In this document: positions 1 through 7,200 of the stretch, one piece after another | Numbering within the stretch: the first letter of the stretch is position 1 | Layout of the letters: each line of letters starts with the position of its first letter | Assembly: GCA_003024985.2 (NCBI GenBank) | Contig: PXIH01S0011571.1 | DNA from: Euperipatoides rowelli | Taxonomy: Eukaryota; Onychophora; Udeonychophora; Euonychophora; Peripatopsidae | DNA: 10,028 nucleotides | Strand: one strand, 5' to 3' | Position numbers and translations under genes: made by a program | The notes under the pieces: generated by a model | The model's input: only the letters and a program-made list of their open reading frames with translations | Told to the model about the DNA's origin: nothing | Database searches by the model: none

Positions 1-168
1 ATCTCACCAGATGGCATTGCCAGTAAATAAAAATGATAATTTATTATTTGTTAAAACATATGTTTTTTAAAAAATTGTATTATTTGCATACCTAACTGGG
101 CAAAAATGTTTTAAAAATTTAAGTGATGAAATAAATGTACAAGGCAAGCAAAATAGAAAATTAAACTT

Positions 169-223
169 TCAATCATTTTTCTTTCTTTTTCCCTGTATTG
201 TTGCTCCATTAGCATCTTCACGA
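169..223 (-). CDS. Weak candidate terminal coding exon (minus strand)
   Basis: Read on the minus strand, a plausible acceptor (pyrimidine-rich tract ending TTTACCAAG) is followed by one base and then a short open frame, REDANGATIQGKRKKND, ending in TGA at 171-169. The peptide is hydrophilic with a basic KRKK tail. An AATAAA polyadenylation signal lies downstream on the same strand at 45-40. Against it, a second frame is also open through the same block, and 17 codons after an AG are not rare by chance. No family is recognised and no upstream exon of matching phase was identified. An upstream intron would have to run through the MITE at 287-972. Confidence 0.2.
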
Positions 224-286
224 CTTGGTAAATAAGTGAAAGTGTTTTTATTTTTTTCCCTCTCTTGAGATACAAGTTACAACTAT

Positions 287-972
287 AGGCGTGTTCGTCA
301 ATATCTAACTTTTTTAATTATTTGAATTATTTGATATTTATTTCGTTCGTCATTAGCTCACAAACTTAACGAGATTGTTCCTCATTGTTTTAGTTAGGGT
401 AATCTCGTACATTTTGTTACTAACTTTTTTACACGGCATGAGAGATGGGTAACTTTGTGAGTTTTGGTTTTCATAATGGCCGACAAAAATAGTTATCATT
501 GCTTCAACTTGGATTTATTAAAGAGATTGGAATTGTTATCTAAAAACCAAGGGAATCCAATATCTTAGATGATGGAGTAGCAATAATTTTTCATTTTAAT
601 CATCTGCAATCCTAATAATGAATTTTAAATTCATCTTTTTTGGGGGTAAATATCTTGATTTACAATATCCCTGTAAGTAAGGCTGTTCAACTCTTTACCT
701 GAAAGGTTTAATGCAGTAATTTGAAATGCTAATCGTTGTAAAATAGTCTTCAATACAAACATATTTTTCTTTCATTTTATTAATAACTTAGAATTTCATC
801 TTCAATTGCATCAAAATTATTAAAGCATACTAAATTATTTTATTAGATCGAGTACTTTGCTATTCAGAAAGGGCTAACTTTATTGTTTGTCTATAAAATT
901 AAATGTTCAAGTGACCAGTTATAAACCAAATAAACGAAATGCACTGAAAAAAATCTTATGACGAACATGCCT
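287..972. mobile_element. PIF/Harbinger-like non-autonomous element (MITE)
   Basis: The two ends form a terminal inverted repeat. The left end reads AGGCGTGTTCGTCA (287-300), and the right end read in reverse complement is AGGCATGTTCGTCA (972-959), matching at 13 of 14 positions. Both are followed by a T-rich tract. The flanks share TAT (284-286 and 973-975), a possible 3 bp target duplication. TIRs of the form GGC(G/A)TGTTCG with 2-3 bp AT-rich duplications are typical of PIF/Harbinger elements such as Tourist and ISL2EU types. The 686 bp length is far too short for an autonomous copy. Inside, CTCACAAA (358-365) and TTTGTGAG further right make a local inverted repeat. The superfamily call is inference from the terminal motif. 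Confidence 0.6.
476..568 (+). pseudogene. Broken short ORF inside the Harbinger-like element
   Basis: An ATG in good context (ATAATGGCC) opens a 30-codon frame beginning MADKNSYHCFNLDLL and ending in TAG at 566-568. Just past the stop, a shifted frame continues with LDDGVAIIFHF, so the sequence may be a frameshifted relic of a longer frame. It sits about 190 bp inside the left TIR, where a Harbinger element could carry the start of its transposase or Myb-like protein. The remnant is too short to assign. It could also be a chance ORF. Confidence 0.25.
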
Positions 973-1597
973 TATGCATGTTCTATATTTATAATAAAAA
1001 AATATCAGAATTTAATTCTGGCCACCAGATTCCACTACTAAACTAACTAAAAAAAAATCATCTAAATCACATTTACTAACATTACCGAGTAATGTCGCCT
1101 ACTGTAAGCCAAATGTAACAGATGAAGAAGAAAAGATTAAATATACCACCACAACTTGATAAAAATTATTACACAATTACTAAGTTTTAAAAAAACAGAA
1201 TCCAATGGAATATGTGCATTGGCAGGGAATATAAAAGCCAAATTTATGGTTGCACATTTAAAATAGGCACTCTGTACCACTGGGTGTGTGTAGCAACTTG
1301 CCCAATCATAGGTTAAACTTAATATTCTTGAAAATTTTAAGATATCCTATTAATAAACTGACATGGATATGTTAAAACATAATACAACATAATTATATTC
1401 TGTAAAAAAATATATTGTTTAAAATTAATTTTTTTTAAAAGAATTGTAATGATTTTATGGGAACCTTTAGGTATGAATAAAACAACAACAACAAACATTC
1501 TGCATCACAATATTGTAAACTGGAACTTCTAAGATAAAAAAAATGTTTAAATCACAAATGTATGATTTGCATATTACATAGATGTATCAATTTAAAA
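973..1597. other. AT-rich stretch without a supported gene
   Basis: No ORF, RNA gene or paired terminal repeat could be supported here. It contains an AAC trinucleotide tract (about 1481-1496) and several A or T runs. A slightly GC-richer patch around 1261-1310 has no coding or repeat signature that I recognise. Confidence 0.5.
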
Positions 1598-2139
1598 ATA
1601 ACAAGAAACCCGACAAGGATAGGAATGGCAAATCTTCATTTTGGAAACAAAAAGAACTTTTAAGGACAGACATTAACAAACATTTAAAATTGAAGATGTT
1701 AAAATGCTATGTTTGGTCAGTTTCCTTTTATTGATGCAAGATAGGACTTTAACCAAAGACTTGGAAAAGAAGCTCAATGCTTTTGATATCTGGTGTGCAA
1801 GAAGATTGTTGAAAATAAAATGGACAGATATGATCAGAAATAAAGTGTGGAAAAGATGGAGAGGTGGCTATAGTCTTTTGGATGAAGTAAGGAAGAGGAA
1901 ATGAAAATATGCCTGGCATGACTTAAGAGAATTTGCAGGGTTTAGACTAGTAACAGTAATAAGGGATAGACAGAAAGGAAAACAGAAGAGGAAGACCAAG
2001 AAGAGAATAGTTGAATGACTTTAAGGACTGGGCTAACATCATGCAATTCATTATATTAAAAAGAAGAGCTAAAAATATAAATATGTATTACCCATGAATG
2101 TGAACCTATGTCTCGGAAACATACCCAATGATGATGATT
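1598..2139 (+). mobile_element. Degenerate 3' fragment of a non-LTR retrotransposon (LINE)
   Basis: The plus strand encodes, in broken frames, the conserved region C-terminal to the reverse transcriptase of a widespread animal non-LTR retrotransposon group. Pieces in order are RIGMA (about 1616-1630), FWKQKELL then KMLKCYVWSV (1639-1722), TLTKDLEKKLNAF with WCARRLLKI and LLDEVRKRK (1746-1901), and RGRPRRE with LNDFKDWANI (about 1987-2040). A frame change near 1631, a stop codon and a base loss near 1732-1745, a stop at 1902 and another frame change before 1987 show a dead copy. The sequence ends in (ATG)3AT at 2128-2139, consistent with the short microsatellite tail of such elements. The endonuclease and core RT are absent, so the copy is 5'-truncated. 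The exact clade (RTE, CR1/L2 or I-like) cannot be fixed by eye. Confidence 0.82.
1704..1904 (+). pseudogene. Longest intact frame of the dead LINE: RT C-terminal segment
   Basis: This 66-codon frame is a surviving piece of the retrotransposon polyprotein, not a host gene. The first dozen codons are out of frame relative to the element, because the true frame upstream reads KMLKCYVWSV. From TLTKDLEKK onward it follows the expected order: leucine-rich segment, aromatic WCARR motif and KIKWTD, then LLDEVRKRK before a premature TGA. The ATG at its start is therefore accidental. The segment lies downstream of the catalytic RT motifs and would have no activity alone. Confidence 0.75.
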
Positions 2140-2141
2140 TA

Positions 2142-2495
2142 AATATTAATTTATTTTCCCAATCTAATATCAAATTATTTTATAGTTTGATTGTTCTAAA
2201 ATCTAATTTTTATCATTAATAATTGGTCGCCTAAAATCATTTATGTGTCAGTTCTAAAATATAACAGATTCTGTTACAGATTTTTAAATTTTGATTTTCA
2301 ATTTGTGATGACATTGATTCCAAAAGAAATGTTTTATATAAACTAACTATATAAAAAAATAATCATTGCAGCACATGCTAAACTCAGAATGTATAGTAGT
2401 TTTGTTACAAATCGCTGTTTCAATTTGGAATCACATATCGGAGAGAGTTGTTTCTGCTACCTCACTAAATCAATTTAAAAAATAATTATGTGCAT
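2142..2495. other. AT-rich spacer with a short palindrome
   Basis: No gene was seen between the LINE tail and the hAT-like terminus. The one structured site is TAACAGATTCTGTTA at 2262-2276, with two 7 bp arms around a single T. Confidence 0.5.
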
Positions 2496-2840
2496 CAGTG
2501 GTTCTCAAACATTTGGAATTTTGTACCAAGAGTGTGTGTTTATGGTCAGAGGATGTTAATGAAGTATATTACTTTTATAGTATTGGATTATTATATTATA
2601 AATAACTAAGCACTTAGCACGGACACAAGACACAGTAACTTATGGGTTAACAAATATATTTTGTGTAAATAGCATGGTGCAGGGGACACTGGTCAACTCT
2701 GTGAGTTAATGTTCACATCCAGCGGTAATGAACTTTGGTGGAAAGGGGTATGTGGTACCTCCAGGTCCTGGTGTTGCCATCCCTGGATTCTGTCTCCCTC
2801 CGTTTCTGCAAATTCTATTAGCAGTAGGTCTGTAAAAAGC
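2496..2840 (+). mobile_element. Solo hAT-like terminus with adjoining GC-rich sequence
   Basis: CAGTGGTTCTCAAAC at 2496-2510 matches the classic terminus of hAT (Charlie-like) elements, which begin CAGTGGTTCTCAAMC, and the following TTTTGTACCAAGAGTG is in the style of hAT subterminal DNA. Orientation puts the element body to the right. No matching right end or repeated copy of the left flank (ATGTGCAT) was found downstream, so the boundary at 2840 is arbitrary. The GC-rich tract at 2676-2829 may be part of this element. A single 15 bp terminus is suggestive, not proof. Confidence 0.45.
2693..2829 (-). CDS. Candidate terminal coding exon in a GC-rich island (minus strand)
   Basis: On the minus strand a strong acceptor, TTGCTTTTTACAG, ends at 2830. 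Two frames are open past it. The frame starting after one base runs 40 codons to TAA (2708-2706) and is glycine/proline-rich (GMATPGPGGTTYPFPP). The frame starting after two bases runs 44 codons to TGA (2695-2693) and includes LLLIEFAETEGDR and SSLPLDVNINSQS. The second frame joins in phase with the candidate exon at 4056-4109. The block is much richer in G+C than its surroundings. The plus strand is also open here, for example MNFGGKGYVVPPGPG, and the block may belong to the neighbouring hAT-like element. No protein family is recognised. Confidence 0.3.
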
Positions 2841-3536
2841 AATTCAAGATGAATATATTAAGTCATTAATTTAATCTGCAAAATTATTCCTCCCTCAGTA
2901 GGGTTCAGAATTATAATCCATCAGAATTAATCTTTTGTAACATGATATTTTTTTTGTCCTTCCATTTTTGACAATCAAGGCCTCCACCTTTTTATATAAT
3001 GTTCTATAGTCCGTTATCAAGGTAATCTGTTCTAAAAGAAATATATTTTTAGAACTTTTTTTCATGTAAACATTCACATAATTCAGCTGCATCATAATAC
3101 AACAATCAATTAAGATTAAACCTTCCTGAGCCTAATGATAGGTGCTCAATATAATTTATTTATATGATCAGTAGGTTTTATTCATAAATAAATAATTAGA
3201 ATTTTCATTAAACAATATTATAATTTAGATTGTCTAAATGTTTATTTGCATTTAATTTAAAGTACTGTATAATTTAATTAGTTATTAGCCAGGGGACTGG
3301 CTACAAACAGCTTATTGGTAAAGATTTTGAAGAAGGTACTTTCCATTTTTTCTTTGATGAATGCTTTTATTTAACAAAACTATGATTTTCTTATTCCTGG
3401 ATAAACACATTTTTGTTTATTAGTAATCACTTATTAAAATTGAGAAGAAAACAAAATTACAAAACAATTTGATTTTCTTCTTCTTAATTATGTCTTATAT
3501 TTTTAATGATAAAATCTTTGCAACAAAAATTTCCAG
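2841..3536. other. AT-rich stretch with one hairpin
   Basis: No supported gene lies here. An open minus-strand run at 2895-3095 is lysine-, tyrosine- and asparagine-rich without domain character and is best read as chance. AGCCAGGGGACTGGCT at 3287-3302 is a perfect 6 bp stem with a four-base loop. Confidence 0.5.
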
Positions 3537-3602
3537 AAACCAAGCAGTCTAGGCAAAGGTGTGAAAATTCTGGATGATGATGAAATGGATGAATTTTATT
3601 AG
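3537..3602 (+). CDS. Candidate terminal coding exon, acidic C-terminus (plus strand)
   Basis: The acceptor-like AAATTTCCAG ends at 3536 and is followed in phase 0 by 21 codons and a TAG at 3600-3602. The C-terminal reading, GKGVKILDDDEMDEFY, is strongly acidic and looks like a real protein tail rather than the lysine/asparagine/isoleucine noise typical of AT-rich DNA. An AATAAA signal follows at 3798-3803. The polypyrimidine tract is mediocre. No upstream plus-strand exon with a clean donor was found in the window, and the protein is not recognised. It would lie inside an intron of the minus-strand candidate gene. Confidence 0.3.
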   Translation, partial: KPSSLGKGVKILDDDEMDEFY

Positions 3603-3814
3603 CTTATTAATATTTGTTGTTCTGTAATGAAATACAGGTATAATATCTATGTATGTAAAGTACAAATATCTTAAAGGTCACACAAAATGGATTTTTATTT
3701 TTAAATTTATGTTTTCATTTCAAAGAAAATTACTAACAAAAAAAAAATTCCCCTTGGCTAAAAAAAAAATTCAAAAAGTTATTTAGAAATGAAATTTAAT
3801 AAACATTTCTACAA

Positions 3815-3827
3815 AGGTCAGAGGTCA
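3815..3827 (+). promoter_or_regulatory. Perfect DR1 nuclear-receptor-type half-site pair
   Basis: AGGTCA-G-AGGTCA is two perfect hexamers in direct orientation with one base between them, the consensus for RXR/USP, HNF4 and related receptors. A further AGGTCA at 3675-3680 lies about 140 bp upstream in TTAAAGGTCACA. Sequence match only: there is no evidence of promoter or enhancer activity, and the site may belong to a repeat. Confidence 0.3.
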
Positions 3828-4055
3828 TATAAATGCTCATTTGGGTCTGAGAGTATTTTGTGATTAATCGGGAGTAAGCGGTAGCACAAATTAAGCAATC
3901 ATTGATAGCATAGAAAAAACAACCCACGTTATCCCGTATCAGTCCAGTTCAATTTTTTCCATTTAATTTTTTAAATAACTAGACTACTTAATTTAATTTA
4001 TTATGGATAGCAAATATATTTTAACTATACAATTCTAAGAGTTCTAATTCCTTAC

Positions 4056-4109
4056 AGATTTGACTCCTTGGCAGGGGAGATATTGACAGAGCATCATCTT
4101 CTGATGGGA
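4056..4109 (-). CDS. Candidate internal exon, 54 nt (minus strand)
   Basis: On the minus strand the block begins after TTCATAATTACAG and ends at TCT|GTAAGG, so both splice borders match consensus. Its length is a multiple of three. In one frame it encodes PSEDDALSISPLPRSQI, with two bases completing a codon on the left and one left over on the right. Phase agrees with the candidate exons at 5033-5089 and 2693-2829. The block is clearly GC-richer than its flanks. The plus strand is an equally good shape: acceptor TTCCTTACAG, then FDSLAGEILTEHHLLMGL and TAA at 4113-4115. Orientation is therefore unresolved. Confidence 0.3.
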
Positions 4110-4180
4110 CTGTAATTATGAATTAACATGAGACAGGCCACATGGACTTGTTCATTTAATTATAAATTAATTAAACGTAT

Positions 4181-4868
4181 TTAACCCCTACCCATCTGAC
4201 AAAAATGTTAGCTTTGTGCCAATTTATCTCCACTATTTTGATCATTTTAACCTTTTTTTAATGTCTTATAAATTTAATAAACTTTATGTAAATAAGTAGT
4301 ATTATATAACATTATAAAGGTAATGAAATAGTCTACAAAATGTTATATTGGAATTTTAATTTATTTTAAATTTTGTCTAAAAACACAGTCTGCATGTCAG
4401 CATAAAAAATGAAAAAAAAAAAAGTTATTTTACCCCCATTTAATACTTTCTATCAATGAATCCTTTTTTTTTCAATTTGAACATAAAATATTTCTAAAAT
4501 ATAATAAAATAAATGTAATTATTTATTTGCGCATGATCTGTAAAATTGCAACAATAATTTCCTTGTTATGACGGCAGATTAAAACAATACAATAACTAGA
4601 TCGTTTTACATTCTTATAAAATTAGATTCTAAAACGCTCATATTTCTATATATTTATTTTAATTTTTGATACTTTAAAATGTATACAATCATTATAATTT
4701 TTAAAACATTAAAATGTAAAAAATATTTATTTAAATTAAATAATTCTTGAAAAAAAAAAGATTAATGAAAATATCTTCTTATGACCGATAACGGCTAACG
4801 GCGTCATCCGACAAAGTGTCACATACCATTATGACCGAAATATCGGTCATCCAAAGTTAAGGGGTTAA
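4181..4868. mobile_element. TTAA-flanked piggyBac-like MITE
   Basis: TTAACCCCT at 4181-4189 and AGGGGTTAA at 4860-4868 are exact inverted matches, and the match extends two bases outward on each side to ATTTAACCCCT. TTAA immediately outside CCC-type ends is the hallmark of piggyBac insertion, which duplicates TTAA. The body between the TTAAs is about 680 bp with no ORF, so it would be non-autonomous. Similarity between the ends beyond the first five internal bases is poor. The right end carries ATGACCG repeats in inverted arrangement. A chance pairing of short TTAA-CCCC motifs cannot be excluded. Confidence 0.42.
4781..4850. repeat. Nested inverted repeats of ATGACCGA near the right MITE end
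   Basis: ATGACCGATA (4781-4790) pairs perfectly with TATCGGTCAT (4841-4850). The latter also pairs locally with ATGACCGA at 4831-4838, giving an 8 bp stem with a four-base loop. The two alternatives share one arm, so the DNA could fold as a long or a short hairpin. Subterminal repeats like these are common transposase-binding sites in piggyBac-type elements, which supports the element call but is not specific. Confidence 0.55.
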
Positions 4869-5032
4869 ATAAAGAATATCACTATGAAGCCTTATAATAC
4901 TGATGCACTAAAAGTAAAAATTATTTTTATACGGCCAATATAAATAGTATATTATTTTGCTTATTTAATAAATTGCTTCACAATTCACCTACAATATTAC
5001 TGAACGCTAAAAAATAATGTAATACAACTTAC

Positions 5033-5089
5033 TATCGCCGTCTATCATAAGCTATTCAACAATGGCTTTCTTATGCAATCTATGGTTGC
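5033..5089 (-). CDS. Candidate first coding exon with start codon (minus strand)
   Basis: On the minus strand this block starts after ACAAACACAG and ends at GGCGATA|GTAAGT, a near-perfect donor. All three frames have stops in its upstream part, so it could only be 5' UTR plus a start. ATG at 5048-5046, with an in-frame TAG two codons before it, gives MIDGD plus one base. That base completes ATC with the exon at 4109-4056. The start context (AGCTTATGA) is weak. On the plus strand, ATGGCTTTC at 5062-5070 opens a competing 37-codon hydrophobic ORF in good Kozak context. Confidence 0.27.
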
Positions 5090-5152
5090 CTGTGTTTGTC
5101 AGAAAAATAATAGTTTACATCGCAATTAAAAAAAAAAGTGATGGTCACTTAC

Positions 5153-5215
5153 ATGTTTTTTGTTTTAACCTCTGAATTGTAATTACTTTCTGCCGTTATA
5201 AAGTTTCGTAAATCA
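5153..5215 (-). other. Possible 5' untranslated exon with strong donor (minus strand)
   Basis: Minus-strand sequence AAAACAAAAAACAT is followed by GTAAGTGACC, a consensus donor whose GT lies at 5152-5151. The next acceptor-like site on that strand precedes the block at 5089-5033. This is compatible with a noncoding first exon. The upstream boundary given here is arbitrary, because no initiator or TATA element could be chosen with confidence. Confidence 0.2.
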
Positions 5216-5446
5216 TAATCAAACCAAAGTGTGTTAATAAAATTGAAATACTGCAGTTAATATATTTATTTATCCAATAATATAATCTGCAAATTCTAAT
5301 AATTTACCGTTTACTATTTATAGCGCAATTTCAACCTACAGTGCTGTTGTAATTTCACTATATTAGCAAGAACCAACGCTTTTAGCACTCCTCATTTTTC
5401 AACATTTCAAAAGACGTAAAATCAATATGTAAATTATTTATTAGTG

Positions 5447-5454
5447 ATATAGAG
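5447..5454. repeat. Target-site duplication ATATAGAG, left copy
   Basis: This 8 bp sequence directly abuts the left hAT terminus and is repeated exactly at 6149-6156 next to the right terminus. The intact duplication argues for a single insertion that has not been rearranged since. Confidence 0.85.
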
Positions 5455-6148
5455 TAGTGCTTCTTAAACTTTTTGAGCTCAGGGATCCCCTNCTACTCAA
5501 GTCGATAACTCACGGCCCCCCAATTTTTTTTTGGAATACAGGTTGTTTGAAAAATAATTTTTGCTCGAAACGTACAAATACATATCCATTTTAAGGTTTT
5601 AAATTGTAATATTTTAATATTGCCTCCCGATTAGGCAACTGACCTACTCTCTTTTATCGGTGAGGAGACTATAGTTACGTATTGTGCGTGGCGCTGGTGT
5701 CGGAGTACCTAAAAGCTGGTGAAAGTGGAAGAAAGCATTTCCCATTTTACTGCATTTTTAACATTTGCGCATCTGTTTTAGTCATTTATATGAAATTATC
5801 CGGAAATAATAATACGGTAAATGTGACATGTTGGCCAGGTTCTAACACCAAGTTCATTAGGCTAACGATTAGACTAGGGTAAAATGGCAACATAGTCTGC
5901 ACAGTGGTGCAATTTCGTTTCGACGGATTGCTAAGGATTCTTCTTTCACCGTGGTTTTAAGAAAATAATTTAATACAATCAATACAACTGTATTATAAGC
6001 AGTTTTAAAAACATAATGATCAGTTTAACATTCCAATATTTTTAATTTAATTAATTTTTTTATTTAACAATATATTTATTTTTTATATTTGTGGCTCTTC
6101 ATGGCCCCCTTGTTGATAGGGCACGGCCCACCACTTTAAGAAGCCCTG
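5455..6148. mobile_element. hAT non-autonomous element (MITE) with perfect 8 bp TSD
   Basis: The left end reads TAGTGCTTCTTAAAC (5455-5469) and the right end, reverse complemented, reads CAGGGCTTCTTAAAG (6148-6134), matching at 12 of 15 positions. Both ends fit the hAT consensus CAGNG, allowing one C-to-T change at the left. They are flanked by ATATAGAG at 5447-5454 and again at 6149-6156, an exact 8 bp duplication as made by hAT transposases. Subterminal C-rich tracts (CGGCCCCCCA, and GGCCCCC near the right end) are also usual for this group. At 694 bp it lacks a transposase. A 66-codon open stretch at 5682-5882 has no recognisable BED, hAT or dimerisation motif. The N at 5492 lies in the left subterminal region. 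Confidence 0.88.
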
Positions 6149-6156
6149 ATATAGAG
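6149..6156. repeat. Target-site duplication ATATAGAG, right copy
   Basis: Exact partner of the left copy. It follows the CCCTG that closes the hAT element. Confidence 0.85.
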
Positions 6157-7185
6157 TATTAAAAAAATATTTTGACAAGATATGTAAATGAAAGAATAAG
6201 AACACAATTATTATAGGATGTTTAATTGCCTATTATATTACTAATAAATACACCATTCTCCTTAACATCTTGATTACATAATCTAATCCTTACAAACAAC
6301 CCTACCTACAGGATACTTTTAGCACTACGTACAAAGAAGGGAGGAGCTAAACAGATTAACTTTTAAATTTAATTTTTAAATAACTTTTTATTTTTTGGAT
6401 TTTTTTTATTTAACCAAGTAGAATTTTTTTATTTATTTTATTTGAAACGAAATCATAGTCTATTTCATGTGACCTTTAAAATGGAAGCAACGTATATTAC
6501 TGTATACGTCATTTAATCTAATTTTTAATTTTTTTGTGGGGTAGTGTGCTTAAATCGAGGTATGTGACCTTTGGAAGTATGTCCGTAATTGCGAGTGTAC
6601 GAAAAGTGATTGTCTGTAAAACACAATATAGCTGTAAAATGTTTTAGCATCTAAACACTAAGTGGAGTTATCAACTGTTTTATGGACTTATTAATAGAAA
6701 AAGAAAAGACAATAAAAAACTTTCATGGAACTATTTTTTTTTCTTTCTAAAAGTTACTAGAAAAAAAAGCTTCCAGGAACAAATTATTCATATTTTATAT
6801 TTTATTTTAATAATGCATATATAATTAATAATAATAACTAATAAAGCAATACTATGAAATGTCAAGTTTCTGTCATTTCATGTTAGTAAATATTCTGCTT
6901 TTATTTATTTTAAATTTAAATATTTTATTAACATTAGTAATCTTTTGTATTATATTTCTTCATGTTTAATTATACTTTGATTATTATATTAAATACAAAA
7001 TTTGAATTGAAAATTAACCTTTGACGTAATCAATTCAGATTCTACCTTACGAATCAGTGAAATTGACGAATTGAAGAATCAAATTACTTCTTTACTATGA
7101 TATTTAAAATTTATAATTAGATTTTTAATTTTTAGAAATAGAGTTATCAGCCATTTTGTAGCCTATGAATTGTTTTATGTGTATG
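6157..7185. other. AT-rich stretch, no supported gene
   Basis: No ORF or RNA gene was seen. ATGTGACCTTT occurs twice in the same orientation (6467-6477 and 6562-6572), and its complement AAAGGTCACA occurs at 3673-3682. A plus-strand acceptor-like CTACCTACAG at 6304-6313 is followed by only 12 open codons. A consensus-like donor, GAG|GTATGTG, lies at 6558-6566 without a convincing exon before it. Confidence 0.5.
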
Positions 7186-7200
7186 CAGTGGTGGATTCAG
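7186..7200 (+). mobile_element. Possible second solo hAT-like terminus
   Basis: CAGTGGTGGATTCAG resembles the CAGTGGCGGATC-type ends of many animal hAT elements. It is oriented so that the element would extend to the right, toward the GC-richer mosaic at 7620-7990. No inverted partner or duplicated flank was found, so neither extent nor identity is secure. Confidence 0.35.

Noticed and set aside
1211-1218. ATGTGCAT matching the left flank of the hAT-like terminus at 2496
   Set aside because: It lies on the wrong side and is not next to a CACTG-type end, so it is not a target-site duplication.
2895-3095. 66-codon minus-strand ORF
   Set aside because: Its composition is what AT-rich noise gives (K, N, I, L, Y), and no splice-site or homology signal was seen.
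5682-5882. 66-codon plus-strand ORF inside the hAT MITE
   Set aside because: It lies wholly within a non-autonomous element and shows no hAT transposase motif. It is treated as element filler.
6304-6352. Plus-strand acceptor-like site followed by a short open reading
   Set aside because: There are only 12 codons before a stop, and the minus strand offers equally weak readings. There is not enough to call an exon.
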